Origin: Effrenium voratum
Lineage: Eukaryota > Sar > Dinophyceae > Suessiales > Symbiodiniaceae
Length of the DNA: 64,000 nucleotides
Reading direction: 5' to 3'
Assembly (NCBI GenBank): GCA_963377175.1
Contig: CAUJNA010003500.1
Span: forward strand, 252,170 to 316,169
Of the stretch, positions 21,008 through 33,157 are shown piece after piece; the stretch's first letter is position 1; every line of letters starts with the position of its first letter. The notes below the pieces were generated by a model. The model was not told the origin of the DNA. It did not search any database and saw only the letters and a program-made list of their open reading frames with translations. Made by a program: the position numbers and the translations under genes.

Positions 21008-21074
21008 GCTCCGCCTGGATGTAGCGGATCGCTTCCCTCCCACCATCCTCTCGGCCTTCGCAGAGCTGGCGGGG
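21008..21074 (+). CDS. Candidate exon
   Basis: Acceptor AGCCTAG, donor GTCCCA. The frame reads LRLDVADRFPPTILSAFAEL. A second GC-rich patch (MARADASRASFALANGS) follows at 21091-21141. Confidence 0.55.
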
Positions 21075-21481
21075 GTCCCAAAAAAATTGAATGGCGAGGG
21101 CCGACGCGAGCCGAGCGAGCTTTGCGCTCGCAAATGGATCGTTTTTTTTTTTTTTGGGGGGGGGGAGAACCCCGCCTAAAATGGTTGGCTTGGCCTTTTG
21201 GTGTCCCACTCTTTCTTTTTTGCTGCCACCAAACAAGTTGGCCGCGCCTTTTAAAGTGCCCCTTTTTTTCTGCCCCCAAACAAGGGGTCACTCCAAAAAG
21301 ACATACCCACATCGGCTTTCTAGGTAACCTGGGGGAGATCGCGTCAGCGGACCGCACGGCGCTAGCTTGAAGGAATCCAGGGATCGGAGGCGACCTTAGG
21401 GGAGCTGCACCCGTCAATCTGACCCTTCGACCAAACCCCTGCGTCGACCAAATCCAAAAAAAACTTCCAGCGTAGCACATG

Positions 21482-21975
21482 TGAACCTTTTTTTCATTTC
21501 TGGGCGTTTTGGACCTTGCAATGTGCGCGACACGACCGTTTTCGTGAGGCCTTTAATGGTCTCCATTGGTTGACCTGCGGCTCCTTTCGTCGCTCCCAGT
21601 CCGGACAGGAAAACGAGTTCGATCCTTTCCCCTCTTTGAGCCTTGGCGACCTCACCCAAGCCCCCTGGGTTGACAGAAATCCCTGGCATTGTGATATTTT
21701 TCAGCTTCCTTCCTGATATGATCAGAGGCCTCAGGTGCCTTCGGATTTCACCCAGTGATGGGAAATCAGAGCCCATCGCTCCTTCCAAGCACTTTCCCTC
21801 GGGCAAAATCCCACTGAGGTCCTGCTGCGGCATCGCCTCACCACCGTTTGGGCCTTGGCTCGGAACATTTGGACTTGGGACCTCCGTAAGGATCTGCCCG
21901 CGAAAGAAATCTTGAGGTCCAACAGCCTTCCAAAGGTCCGGATCGACCCCGGTGGAGAGTTTTCTTTGAGAGGCG
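21482..21975 (-). CDS. Possible minus-strand exon or separate gene fragment
   Basis: A 194-codon minus frame without stops; includes GVDPDLWKAVGPQDFFRGQI and later KNITMPGISVNPGGLGEV. Third-position GC is moderate. On its own strand a TGTCAACCGACAG acceptor fits the upper end. Opposite to its neighbours, so a nested gene, an inserted fragment or chance are all possible. Confidence 0.35.
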
Positions 21976-22117
21976 CTGTCGGTTGACAACTGTGACAACT
22001 GATGAGTTTGGGCAGATGTTGTCTATAGTCCGCGGATACCTTCCTGCCGGACTCGGGTTCTCCAAGTCGACATTTCTGTCCACGTTCCTTTGGTTCCTGA
22101 GACAAGAGGCAACCAGT

Positions 22118-22208
22118 GAGCCACAATCAAAATAGTTGCAGCCGCCTTCTTAATTCTTTACATGGTTGTGGGTCGACCATTTTTGTACCAGGTTTTTGAT
22201 TATGACTC
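22118..22208. repeat. GAGTCACAATC-type inverted-end element, copy 2
   Basis: Begins GAGCCACAATCAAAA and ends TTTTTGATTATGACTC. Confidence 0.6.
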
Positions 22209-22603
22209 AAGTTGCTTGCTAGTCTGAGGCCTTTCTTTGGATAAAACATGTCAGATCTGCAGTTTGGTCTCAACCCGGAGCAAGGACCCGGCCGTTGCCG
22301 CTCCTTGCTCTTTGGTTTTTGTTTGTATTTTCTCTGGCAGGTCAGATACCCCCGAAAATCGGTGCTTTGGAGGCCCGGTGTTTGGTGCTCCGGGCTGGTT
22401 TCCCATGTATGCAAGAAGGGGTTCAAATCCAAATCCAAACCCATCCAAACCCATCCAAACCTATCCAAACCAACAAAACCTGCCCCATTTGTTTATTCCA
22501 GGGGTCCCCTAAATTGGTTGGTGTCCTGGTGTCCCATCGAATACCGTTTGCAAAACCGAGTCCGTTTGGAGCCCTCGAACTCGCGGGTTTTGAGAATTCC
22601 CAG

Positions 22604-22672
22604 GGCAAGAAGGGCGCGGCCTTCCCGCGCGAGCCCTGGGGACGACTTCCCGAGGTCACCCACTCGATTTTG
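22604..22672 (+). CDS. Candidate exon, 23 codons
   Basis: Acceptor AATTCCCAG, donor GTGGCT, phase 0 at both ends. The frame includes KKGAAFPREPWGRLPEVTHS. Third positions almost all G/C. One of the cleaner exons. Confidence 0.7.
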
Positions 22673-22860
22673 GTGGCTTGGATGTTTTTTTGTTCACCTT
22701 CTGGTTGAGGCTATATTTTCACTTGTTTTTTTTTTCACCTTCTTTTGTTTTTTCCCTTTCTGGTGGCTAAATGGGAAGGAACCGCAACCCTTACCCCTTT
22801 GAGGTAGCCCACTCCTTGGCTTGGATGGGTGTTTTTCTTCACCCCCTGGTTCTTGCTGAG

Positions 22861-23087
22861 GGCAAACACCCGGCAATCCACCGATTGCAATCCAGCGATG
22901 CGGCTTCAATCTACCAATCCACCGGGGGAAGCTGCCCCATGGGATCCAAAGACTCGCCTTTTGCTTCGAAACGAGAAAGGAAACGTGGGAGTCACGAGCG
23001 CCCCTGGCGCCAGAAGTGGACCACCGAATTGGTGATGACACGCCAGCCGTGTGCTGATGGTCGGGGATTGGACTCGATGCGTTTCAG
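22861..23087 (+). CDS. Candidate long exon, frame uncertain
   Basis: Acceptor TTGCTGAG, donor GTGCCA. Two plus frames are open, one with HPAIHRLQSSDAASIYQSTG and one with TNPPGEAAPWDPKTRLLLRN. Confidence 0.4.
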
Positions 23088-23097
23088 GTGCCATTTT

Positions 23098-23195
23098 CAT
23101 GGTTATTGTTGGGAAATATGTTGTGGTTTAGTGGTTGAAATCTTCACTTGCCTGCTAAGAAACAAATTTTTGCTCCCCTTCCAACGTCAACCAAG
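23098..23195 (+). repeat. GTGGTTTAGTGGTTG element, copy 1
   Basis: A family with landmarks TTGTTGGGAAA, GTGGTTTAGTGGTTGAAATC, TTTTGCTCCC and the end GTCAACCAAG. Other copies: 32383-32497, 35034-35157, 36300-36396, 37700-37810 and a partial one at 50170-50235. The terminal CAAG can serve as a splice acceptor. Confidence 0.75.
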
Positions 23196-23277
23196 TTTTG
23201 GGGTGGGAAAAGTGAATCTGAATGGTCTCCATAACTTTGGTTTTGCGCTGGAGATTGCAACTCATGGACCCAAGTGG
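23196..23277 (+). CDS. Candidate exon starting at a repeat end
   Basis: Opens directly after CAACCAAG of the preceding repeat; donor GTGTGT. The frame includes VNLNGLHNFGFALEIATHGP. Confidence 0.4.
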
Positions 23278-23711
23278 GTGTGTCGGTTTTTGCGGGAACT
23301 CCTTTCTTGGTGGTTTTACGGGGAAACCAAGGACGGAAAACCAAATCCTTGACACCATGATCCCTTCAACTCATTGGTCCAGTTCAGGAAAAAGAAAAAA
23401 AAACACTCTTGATGTTTTTTTTTGAACATCAAGCAAGAAGAACCGTATTTGCCAAATCAATCCACCCCCCCCTCTCCGCGCAGACAGCTACCTTCTCAAG
23501 GCCCTCTGAACTCGGGAAGTTTGATGAGCCGAACCTGCCCTCCTGTGGAGGTGTGGGTGGACCCACAAAACGGAGGGTTTCCTTTCGGCTTTCCTTCAAA
23601 ACCATCCAAGGCGGGTACCCTCGAAAAGAGAGAGAGACACCCACATCAGACGCGCGCACGCGCACGCGCACTATACACACGCGCATCCGCCTTCGGCCCT
23701 TGTGGCTTCAG

Positions 23712-23763
23712 GTGCACACGGCCAGCGCAGCGTGTCGGCTGCTGAGAGAAGGGACGAGGATGG
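23712..23763 (+). CDS. Candidate short exon
   Basis: Acceptor GGCTTCAG, donor GTGGGG. The frame reads VHTASAACRLLREGTRM. GC-rich third positions. Confidence 0.55.
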
Positions 23764-23908
23764 GTGGGGGGCGGGGGGTTATAACTTTGAGACAAACGCG
23801 TCTCCCACTTTTCAACTTTGCGGTTTGCATTGCTTCATACCTGGTTTGCGAAGCGCACCTAGATTTGCCTGGGGTCCATCAGAAAGCCACCGATCGATCA
23901 GACCGCAG

Positions 23909-23970
23909 TTGAACGGAACGAGGCCGTGTTAGTCGCCGCAAACGAGTGCGCCATTGCTGTGGACTGTGCG
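23909..23970 (+). CDS. Candidate exon, end unclear
   Basis: Acceptor GACCGCAG. The frame reads ERNEAVLVAANECAIAVDCA. No clean GT follows, so the 3' edge is a guess. Confidence 0.5.
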
Positions 23971-24189
23971 CAGGGGGCTTAGAGGATGGAAGGGGCCAAG
24001 GTGTGCATTGAGAATAGAGGGTGAGCTACCCTCCCCCCCACTAACATGCACCTGATAGGGGGTTCCTTCAAGAGGAAATTGAGCTTCCAGGTACCCTCCC
24101 ACAGGCGATGTTAGTGGCAGGAAGGGTAACTGGCGAGTAGCCTTCAGTTCACCCCCTCCCAAAACCATGTAACTCTGGCAAAACAATTA

Positions 24190-24538
24190 CTAGGCATTGA
24201 AGCAGCAAAAAATCCAGACCGCTTGTCTTCTCCGCCTGTGCAAGATGGCGGATGTATGCCTGCTTGAGATTTCTGTGGGCTGATCAAAACCGAGGTCCAT
24301 TCGAAGAAGCATTTGTGGGCCCATCCTACACTGACTCATTGGTATCATTGGCATTGGGAACAAGAAAATGCTTGGACACGCAGAGCCCGTTTTCTTGTCT
24401 CCGGAAAAGTGGTCCGAAGACCAGTGCAGCAAAAGACCTTGCCGTTGTTCATTTGCCGGGGACTGGTAATGAAAGTCAGGCTCACTTAACGGCGCAACAA
24501 GTAGGCTCACGGTTACATGCCTTCATTCGAAGACACTA
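24190..24538 (+). CDS. Open coding-like region, frame unresolved
   Basis: Three overlapping plus frames are open here, including ALKQQKIQTACLLRLCKMAD and SAAKDLAVVHLPGTGNESQA. Without bias or homology I cannot choose; kept as a weak candidate. Confidence 0.25.
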
Positions 24539-24799
24539 GGGCCTAAACAATCGGGCTGCGATTGTGGGCAAAACAAACTTACTTGGCATGTAGTGATTAT
24601 TTATGTCGCCCATCCTATACACGGACGACTTATTTGATACTTGGATCCATTGCAAGCCTGTCATGTGTGCCGAACGACGGCTGACTTTGGCGTTGGCCCC
24701 TGAGCTGTTTTTTGCAAGGATTCCATTTATGCTTGAGTGCCCGAAACACTTGGAACTCACCACTTAAATGCTGAATTCTGAACTGGTTTCCAAGGCTCA

Positions 24800-25378
<579 letters not shown>

Positions 25379-25511
25379 GTGCCGTGTAAAACACAAAAAG
25401 AGAAAACAAGACCAACCCAAGACCCACTTAATACCAAACACAAAAAAAGAGAAAACAACCCAAGGCCCAAAAAAAGCCAAGGCCCCTCAGCCCCAAAAGT
25501 GTAAAAACGAG

Positions 25512-25586
25512 GCGCCGAGCCGGCACCGCCTTCCTCACGCGCTCCGCGGTGTCCATGCTGCTGGAGCTTTTGGCGGGGCTCCCAAG
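25512..25586 (+). CDS. Candidate exon
   Basis: Acceptor AAACGAG. The frame includes AGTAFLTRSAVSMLLELLAG, with mostly G/C third bases. The donor lies somewhere in the following G-run. Confidence 0.5.
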
Positions 25587-25700
25587 GGGGGGTGGGGGTG
25601 GGGGGGGTGGGTGGGGGTGGGGGTGGGGGGGCGGGGGGGGGGGGATGTCCAGTAAATGATCTAGGGGGTTTTAGATGGGGGGGGGGTGGGGTGGGGGATG
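25578..25700 (+). repeat. G-rich tract, G-quadruplex prone
   Basis: Repeated runs of 4-9 G separated by single T on the plus strand. Confidence 0.85.
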
Positions 25701-27800
25701 ATCTTAGAAGACCTAAGGGTTGGATAGAATGGTCGTGGTCATGGAAGATTCATGGATTTCAGACGTAAGTCTTCCTAGGTGACCGTGACCCACATGTGAA
25801 ATGGCCATGGCAGATGGGGGTATGTGTCCAAAGGGACCCCAAAATGGGTGAGTTGTCCTTTGGTTTCCCTTTAAGATTCCAGTTGAAGAGTTGAACGCAT
25901 TGGATGCGCAAATTGTGGCGACAAACACGATGCGTCCTACCAAATGCAGCCATGTCTGCCCCTCAAAAGAAAGCAAAGGAATCCGTCAGGGGGGAGAACC
26001 GACAAATGTTCTGCAAATGACAAAAGGAGAACCCCGGGTTTTCCCCACGGTCGATCGGTATGTCAAGACTACCGTGTGCTTTGACCAGGGTCTGGAATAT
26101 GTCTTAAACGTTTGGGGAATAAGTAAATGGTGGTGTCAATCCAGAGTCTTGACCGGATTTCTAATTTTGGCTATTGAAAGAAGGTGATTTTGCCCCAACT
26201 TAAATGCTCTGCAAATGCTAAAAGGAGGGGGAGAACCAACCAGTCCGTTGGCAAAGAGGAGGGAGAACCAACCAGTTTTGTCTGCCAGGAGAGCCCGGTT
26301 TTGCCCCTTCCCAGAGTTCAACCCTTTCCCAGCCCTTGAGGCGCAGCTTCTGTGCTACCGCACCAAGCGCTGCGCTTAAGCTCAGGCTTGAAAGGAAGAC
26401 GTGAGGAAAGTTGACTCGCAAAGTACAGGAAATCAGAAGAATCAAAAGCATGGGCGTCCTTGTTGGTTGGTTTGCTTAGAAAAGGGTGATTCCTGGTTTA
26501 GATGGGGTTTCTTCCATTGGCCAGGGCCATCGATTTTTGCAAAAGGCCACCTATGATCAGAAGGGACACCCTGGAAACTGGAGCTTTGACTTTAGAGGCT
26601 CCTCTGTGATAAGAACAACACGTTTTAGCGTTGGGTCAAGGCGGGTGGGGGGTTGTTTTGTTCTTAGGGTTTGGTGTTGCATCTGTCCCAGGAGTGTTGT
26701 GCAGAGGGTGGGGGGTTGGGGGCGCGGGGTGTAAGACTATCCCATTGATCAAGCATAATGATGTTTGCTTTCTGAATTGTGTGTGTGTGTGTATTTTGTT
26801 TCTATTGTCCCCTCAAAATGGCCAAACGGTTTTCCTTTTGGGTTTCCATCGAACATCAAAATGGACCCGTGACGGCTGGGTCGGCAGGCGATGAGTCACA
26901 ACTGGTGATCTGGCGCGTGGGGAGAATCCTCAACAGCGCTTCCTTTGTTTTCAACTGAAGCATCAGGGGAAGCTCATTTAGAGTAGCCCAGGAGAAATCC
27001 AGTGACCGCCGTTTCATCATTTTGAAAAGGGAAATTTAGGGTGGGATGCGATGCGAGGGTCGGTCTGAGAATTGAGGTTGTCTTGGTTCACTCAACGAGG
27101 TGCCCCTGAAAACGGTTACGACTCGGTTCAAACCAGGCTCCTTTTGAAGCCAAATCGGGAAGGGAACCCCCAACCTCCAAAGCACCAAACCAATTCACCA
27201 AGTACAGGTGAAGCAATGCATCCCTGATCCGTTCAAAGCTCTGGTTGCTGGCATGATCCTCTTAAGCCTTCGAAGCGCACACATAGCTTGCATGTTCATT
27301 ACCGATGTTTTTGCCACACTCCCTTGGATGGCAACAATGTTCCGCTTTGTCCCTGGCATGCACCATTCCACAGGGGGAAGTCTACTTGATTGGGCAGCAG
27401 GGCTACCTTCCACCTGAGCTTGAACCCACAACCATGCTGGCACACGTACGCACCGTACACACACACACATCATCCACAGAGGACATACCTTCATGAACTC
27501 AACCGAAATGTGTTTTCACCCATCAACAAACTGGTGGTCTTAGACCAAAGCGGGACCCTGGGCTTGTGGTGTCTTTTTTGTTTCAGTCAGCACCTCAGGA
27601 GATGAACACCTGACCAACACTTCATGTACATTTATCACTTTGAGTCTATGGTCAATGTGAGTATGGGGTTGTCCATGGGAGATCCCTCTTAGAGGCGGTC
27701 CACTCACTGTCTTATACAAGCATGAGAGTCGCAACAGCTCTTCTCGCATTGGTGGTTTCGGGTGCCCCCAATCACTTGACTAGTCAGAGTCTTGGCTCAG
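25701..27800. other. Intron-like stretch
   Basis: Contains a diverged CATAGGTGTCC-type element (about 26450-26570) and short GT tracts. No convincing exon. Confidence 0.5.
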
Positions 27801-27980
27801 AGTTTCTGAGGCCAGCAGTGCTCCTGTCCGCCTTAGCCAAGTGCGTCGCAGTGCTGGAATCCTTCCCCTGGCCGGAGAGGCCTTGGGGGGCTTTCGCGCG
27901 CTCGCGCTGGGGCGCCGGGTGGGAAATGACTTCCAGCTGGCATTGCCAGGCAGCGGCGTTGGCTTGCCGGCACCCTTGCA
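27801..27980 (+). CDS. Candidate exon, about 60 codons
   Basis: Acceptor TTGGCTCAG, donor GTTTGA; an alternative donor GTGGGA lies at 27919. The frame includes FLRPAVLLSALAKCVAVLES and a Trp/Arg-rich middle. A minus frame is also open. Confidence 0.5.
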
Positions 27981-29682
27981 GTTTGACTAGGATAAATCGT
28001 CCTTGGATTCATAGCCTCCTGGTTAATTAGTGGAGGAATCTCCCATTTACAAGGGAACCCTTCAATCTGGAGATTGAAGGAAGCACCCCACGGTTCATTC
28101 GCTTGGGCTGAACGAATCCGCTGCCCTTCCCGCCGCAAGTGAGCACACCGCGCATGGAGTCTGGGTAGGTCTCATCGATGTTGTTGATGGGTTTGCGACG
28201 CTGGACTGTCCTGGACTGGAATCCTGATAGGATACGCCGAAAATCCTTCAAAAGGAAGGTTGGGTCCCCTTTAGGCCCACAAACCACTATCTCCAACATG
28301 GGCTTACCCAGGTCTGTTTGTGCTGAGGCGCACTAGAAATGTCTTGGCTCCTGGCCCAGGGGATCTCATTGCGTCAGACTAGGTGGCGGAAAGCCCAAAA
28401 TGGCGGCTTCGACTTTGCTTTTGGTTTCTCCTTTGGAAGAAACTCAGAAAGGGTGCCCCTCACAAAAGACCGAAACCATGAAACGGATCTTTCGACTATA
28501 GTAGGCAGGGTGAGGGTATGTTGCGATGTGCCTATAGCTCGGAATGGTCCTTGAAGCGGCCTTGGTCCAACTGAAGGAGCGCGTCTGTGTTTTTTTTTGT
28601 TGTTGTTTTTGGGGGGGGAGTTTGAGAATTTCGCCAAAAGGAAAGCAACCAATGGTAACTGTTCAAGGGAAACCACGAAAGCTCTTGTCACCACGTTTTT
28701 GTTAAAGGTCTTTTGGTCCTGTTCATGAGGGGGGTTGCCAAAAAGAAGAAGCGAGCACGTTGATTTTACCCGTTTACCAAGGCTTGGACGGAGGGTTTCT
28801 CCTCCGAGGCCCCCAGGGGTCCTCGATTCGGTCTCCCGGTCTCCGCGCCCAAACCCCCACCCGCGATCTCGAGGCAGCTGCCCTGGCACTCGCAGGCAGA
28901 GAAGTCGGCGACTGACCTATTTTCACCGGAGTCAAGGTGGCTATGGGTCAAAAAATGGGGAAACCCCAAAATGGGTTAATTACCCTGGTAAAGGAAAAGA
29001 TAAAAAACAACTTGCGGTTTTTGTTGGTTGTATTTTGACCCATACCCAGGTCAGAGTGGCTTGTCCTTTGGTTTTCCTTTCACTACCACGCAAAGGAGAG
29101 ACCCTTCTCAGGCAACCCAAAAAAACTTGGGATCGGTGCGATAGGCAGGGAATGAGAAATGGAACAGCTCCTAGAACACACTTCAACTGATGGGTTCCTT
29201 GAAGGGAATCCCTGGGTTCAAGTTATGGTTGAAGATACATGGGCAACCACCCCGGAAAACCACCAAACCACCACTCCAAACCACCAGTTAGAGGGAAGCT
29301 GATCATATTTTATTTCGACCGTTGGGAGTTAAAGTCAGAAACTGCTTGGTGGTGTCCCGAAAAAAAACCCACCACTGAGTTCGCTGGTGACAACAGGGGT
29401 TGCCTGTCTGGGGGAACGCTTTGATCTTCGAGGAGCTGTCAAACAAGGTCCATGTGGCTTGTTCGATTTCCAAGTTTCGTGATTTCAAGCTTGGCTCAGG
29501 TGCCGTGCACTCCATCTCTCAGACATCACCATTGCCCCTGACACACCTTTTGACCCAGAAAAAGCGGGGTATGTGGCTGTGACGCAAAAAAAAGGGTATA
29601 TTCACACCGGCACTTTGGCAGAGACAAGACCTGCGCAGCCGCAGCTGCTGAGTTTTCAGGGTCACCCATGTCTCCCATTCAG
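27981..29682. other. Intron-like stretch with an ambiguous coding patch
   Basis: At 28780-28920 a GC-rich patch reads LEAAALALAGREVGD on plus, but a minus frame with SACECQGSCLEIAGGG has better third-position GC. At 29480-29590 one plus frame reads DITIAPDTPFDPEKAGYVAV without clear edges. Confidence 0.45.
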
Positions 29683-29760
29683 TCGGGTGGCCGAGAACCA
29701 TTCGAAAGCTGGCGAACCCGGCCAGGCGCGGCAGATGGTGATGTGCTTGCTCCACCAGGC
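29683..29760 (+). CDS. Candidate exon, 26 codons
   Basis: Acceptor CCCATTCAG, donor GTGTCT. The frame includes VAENHSKAGEPGQARQMVMC. Both edges are good. Confidence 0.65.
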
Positions 29761-30639
29761 GTGTCTCTTTGGGTCAAACATGGGTACCCAATTGGGGTGT
29801 GGGTCAAAAACATGGGTACCCAACTGAACTGCTATTGCAATGGTTGGATCTTTAGACTTTAACTTCTTGGTTGAAGTCAAGTTGGGTTTGCCACTATTCC
29901 CCCCAAGAAGTTGAAAGCTTTTTGGGGGGTCAGCTGCCAGCAACCAAGCATCAAAAGGCCCCCGACATGGGTCGCCCTGGGTGGAGCCAAGGACTCAAAG
30001 CCGCGAGACAGGTGAGCTGGGATTCCCTTCAGGCCTTTTGGCAAGCACACAAGTCGACACGAGAACTGGAACCCCTGCGGAAGCCTGGCTCTTGAATGTT
30101 GAGCCACGCCCAGATGTCGACCTCTGACTAATTGGCAGTGAGAACCCCTCATGTAGAACTAGGAGATGTATTGATTGGAAGGTAAGGGGCAATCCTAGCC
30201 AGGGGTGGGGGAAACCTCCGAAGTCAATTCTTTACCTTGGTGGCTCCCAGCCATCCGGTTCCTTAGCTTCTTAGCCTTTTAGTGTTTAGTGGTAGTTTCC
30301 ATTTAACCCACGAAAAGTTAAACTGTTGGCGGGGGATCTGAGGGCAGCCCAGAACATGGTTCTGGGTAGACCATTTTAATTGCGGGTTTCATTAAATTTC
30401 CTAATCCGATAAGAAGGCGATTGCATCGAGTGACGCACCCGTTCACTCCAAGTCGTAGTTTGCACCAGTCGGCACGCCTGGGCAACCCAACTTCAGAACT
30501 TCTGGGAGAAGACAAACCCCCGGCGAAATGTGGGTGGGTCGTTTTGGAGGGACCCCACCCCCCAACAATGGCTTGGGTGGGTTTCTCTGTAAAACCAGCC
30601 CCAAAGAATACCACCACAAAAAGACACCCATATGTGACT

Positions 30640-30750
30640 AGGTCTCCCAGTGCCCTTTCTCACCCTTTTTTGGGGGAGGGTTCCCCTACTAAAATAGACT
30701 ACGGAGAAAAGTTGTTACCCTTATTCTAACCTCTCTACTGGAGGACCTAG
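30640..30750 (+). repeat. CTAGGTCC element, copy 4
   Basis: Full length. The preceding 30 bp (CCACAAAAAGACACCCATAT) is shared with copy 1, so the two belong to a longer composite. Confidence 0.8.
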
Positions 30751-30919
30751 TTAGGTGTTTAGGTGTTTGGTGGGTTTGGTGGGGGAGTTTCATGTCCACC
30801 AATCACGTTTGAGGTGGTTCCCAATTAAAGTTCATGGCCATATGTGAACTTCCATGGTGTAGGGTTTGGGCTCAGTCAAAACCTTGTTGGAAGCTCCAGC
30901 GCTCGGCCATCAGACTCAG

Positions 30920-31004
30920 GTCACGGTGATGTGCGTGCAGCTGGGGCAAGCAGCGCACCCTAGTCTCGGGACGGCAGCCCGGAGCGGCCCGGGGGCAGAA
31001 ATCG
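30920..31004 (+). CDS. Candidate exon
   Basis: Acceptor AGACTCAG, donor GTCCAG. The frame includes VTVMCVQLGQAAHPSLGTAA, with GC-rich third positions. The donor coincides with the start of the CTAGGGGT-family element that follows. Confidence 0.6.
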
Positions 31005-31103
31005 GTCCAGGAATCCTTCTTTCTGGAAACCTCCAGAAACCCAGGAGAGTGGCTGGTTTTTGAAAAGAACGATGGTTGAACAGAATGGGGAATCAACCCC
31101 TAG
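31005..31103 (+). repeat. CTAGGGGT element, copy 2, apparently a whole intron
   Basis: Begins GTCCAGGAATCC and ends AACCCCTAG, so the element itself has GT and AG ends. It is bounded by coding-like frames on both sides. Confidence 0.6.
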
Positions 31104-31137
31104 AAGAAAGGGGGGAAGTCCGCCCCAAAACGCAGAG

Positions 31138-31466
31138 TTTGCACTGAAACACGGACTACAAACGGGTCGAAGATTCCAGTGTCGTCAGTTCGGTGTGGAC
31201 ATCTTCAGTGAAGCTGTTGCCCTATTGATGGGAAGGAATCCCAGCCTTGCAGCAACTAGGGCAAGGAGCCCTTCAGATGGCTTCCTTCAGAGGATCCAAA
31301 TGTTCGTACACACCCCACATGGGTTTGGGCAAAAGCGCTTGTTATGGGCCACGTTCTACAAAGCCATCAGGATGGCCCACATTGGCATCATGGTGATTTT
31401 CCGCAAAAGGCCCCCCGGAGGTTTGCTTCGGGAGGTGTCAGACCGAGCGGTCCGCGACGGCGCGAG
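31138..31466 (+). CDS. Candidate long exon
   Basis: The frame stays open for about 137 codons and ends at a good donor GTGAAC. It includes FGVDIFSEAVALLMGRNPSL and, at the end, REVSDRAVRDGAR. Acceptor CGCAGAG is proposed. Only the last 60 bases have strong third-position GC. Confidence 0.4.
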
Positions 31467-31669
31467 GTGAACCTTCTGCAGAAGCAATTGACTTTGGACC
31501 TGCTGGCAACTCAGAAACGGAGCGTCCAACTTGCATGTGGAAACCTTCGTGGAGTCTGGTCCAGAAATGTCTATGTGACTGTCAATGTGTGTGTGGTGTG
31601 TGTATGTCTTTGTGTTGTTGAGGGGAACGGCTATTAAAAACAATTTTCGAAAAGAGTACCCTAACTAAG

Positions 31670-31988
31670 ACACACCCAACTCGCCATTTCGATCTTTTGG
31701 TCGCCGGACTCGGTCCGAAGGGAAGCCAAAAGGAGCCAACAGGAAACCGCGCAGAAGCACTCCTAAGACCAAAGCAAAGCAAGAACCCAAAGTCCTGAAG
31801 ACACCAAAAAAGCAAACCACAGAACAAGAAGTTGGGGGAACAGAGGATGCAACAGGGACAGAACAGAGAATTGAGCAGAGGGAACAGAAGAAACCAAGAT
31901 TGCGCAGGGCACAGAAGAAACGGAGCATTGAGGAAATAGAGGGAGCAGAGCAAGGAACAGGGCGAGGGGGGGGGCTGACACACACTAG
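31670..31988 (+). CDS. Candidate Lys/Glu-rich exon ending at a CTAGGTCC element
   Basis: A plus frame without stops over about 106 codons, rich in Lys, Glu, Gln, Arg; includes KQEPKVLKTPKKQTTEQEVG. It ends CACACTAG|GTCC, where the GT is the start of the element at 31985. Purine-rich quasi-repeats (GGAACAGA) could also explain the open frame. Confidence 0.4.
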
Positions 31989-32095
31989 GTCCCCCAGTAG
32001 TGCCCTTCTCTCCCCGTTTTGGTGGAGGGTTCCCTACCAAAATAGACTACAGAAAAAGTTGGTACCCCTATTTTCTCAGCTCTATACTGGAGGAA
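31985..32095 (+). repeat. CTAGGTCC element, copy 5
   Basis: The left end is intact; the right end is changed to GGAGGAAG. It is stop-free in one plus frame, so retention would not truncate that frame. Confidence 0.75.
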
Positions 32096-32155
32096 GCACA
32101 AAACCAAACCTGCAGAACGACAAGTTTGGGGGCGGGGGCGGCTTGAAGCACTCAG

Positions 32156-32254
32156 GCCGGAGAGGTACGTGGCCCATGCGCGGGCGGAGGGCACGGAAGA
32201 GGTGCAGCGCTTGCTGCTTGACCAGGCCGAAACCCGAGCATTTTTCCCATCATG
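32156..32254 (+). CDS. Candidate exon, acidic/basic helix
   Basis: Acceptor GCACTCAG, donor GTTGTC. The frame includes ERYVAHARAEGTEEVQRLLL, with high third-position GC. The same frame is open back to the end of the preceding CTAGGTCC element at 32096, so the exon may start there. Confidence 0.65.
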
Positions 32255-32260
32255 GTTGTC

Positions 32261-32382
32261 CAGGGCTCCTTAAAAGATACATTTTGCAACCCTTTGAAAC
32301 ATGTTGCTTTTTCAACACCAAAATAAGGGAAAACCACCATGTACAAGTTGCGATGTTCAGGTGTATAATGTAAGGATCCCTG
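32261..32382 (+). repeat. CAGGGCTCCTTA inverted-end element, copy 1
   Basis: 122 bp with ends CAGGGCTCCTTA and TAAGGATCCCTG. Further copies at 53487-53598, 54991-55108 and partly 62127-62237. Starts 6 bp after the donor of the preceding exon. Confidence 0.8.
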
Positions 32383-32497
32383 TTGTCGTTGGGAAACATT
32401 TTACATCTTTGCTTCTTGTGGTTTAGTGGTTGAGATCCAACCACTGAACTGCTAAAATGTGATTTGATTTTTTTGCTCCCTTCCAACGTCAGCCAAG
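32383..32497 (+). repeat. GTGGTTTAGTGGTTG element, copy 2
   Basis: Follows the previous repeat without a gap. Confidence 0.7.
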
Positions 32498-32519
32498 GGT
32501 TCAGGGAAGCCTCAAAATG

Positions 32520-32660
32520 GGGATGGGTCAAAATGACCATGGGTTAAAACCCCGTACTTCCCAGTGAACATCCCAATCCCCACTAAGATAGGTTCTAAAA
32601 TAGGTGGTGAACCTATCCCAAAATGGTATCATTGGTTTGGAACCATGGCCAAATGAAGCC
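32520..32660 (-). repeat. GAATTCACCACCCATTTTAG family, inverted copy
   Basis: The reverse complement of the family seen at 19583-19700 and 59000-59100, including the GACCCATGGCCAT end. Confidence 0.6.
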
Positions 32661-33157
32661 ACCAGGAGACCGCTGGTTTTTGTGCTCGGCTCCATTTACC
32701 AGGGTTACATTTGGGGTACCTAGTTTTGACCGACACCCAAGTGGTTGGTGTTCCCAAACCTAACATGGGAAATGAATCGGGCTCCCCGAAAAGAACCACA
32801 CCTATTTGGCTTGTTCCCTAAGGTGGCTGGGATACACTGGGAGTGCTGAGAAGCAGAAGGGATTGACACTTGCTCGACCTTTGCCGAAAGAATGGCGTCA
32901 TTGAGACAGACAAGCGCTAGACATACAACGGACATAGAAGCTAGAAGCATTCAAGACGCATGCCAGGTCAGTGCTAGACATGTGCAACACTATGCTATCA
33001 CCTGAGCCAGACGAGTATTCAACACGTGCTTGAAGTTAGGTATAACTGTGCCACACGTGTGTTCAGCGGGTTAAAAAAAAAGAACGGGCTCTAAAAGACG
33101 ACCGAGTTCCAGGCATAGATATTGGCTATGTGTATACATTCCTTTGATTGCTTTCAG

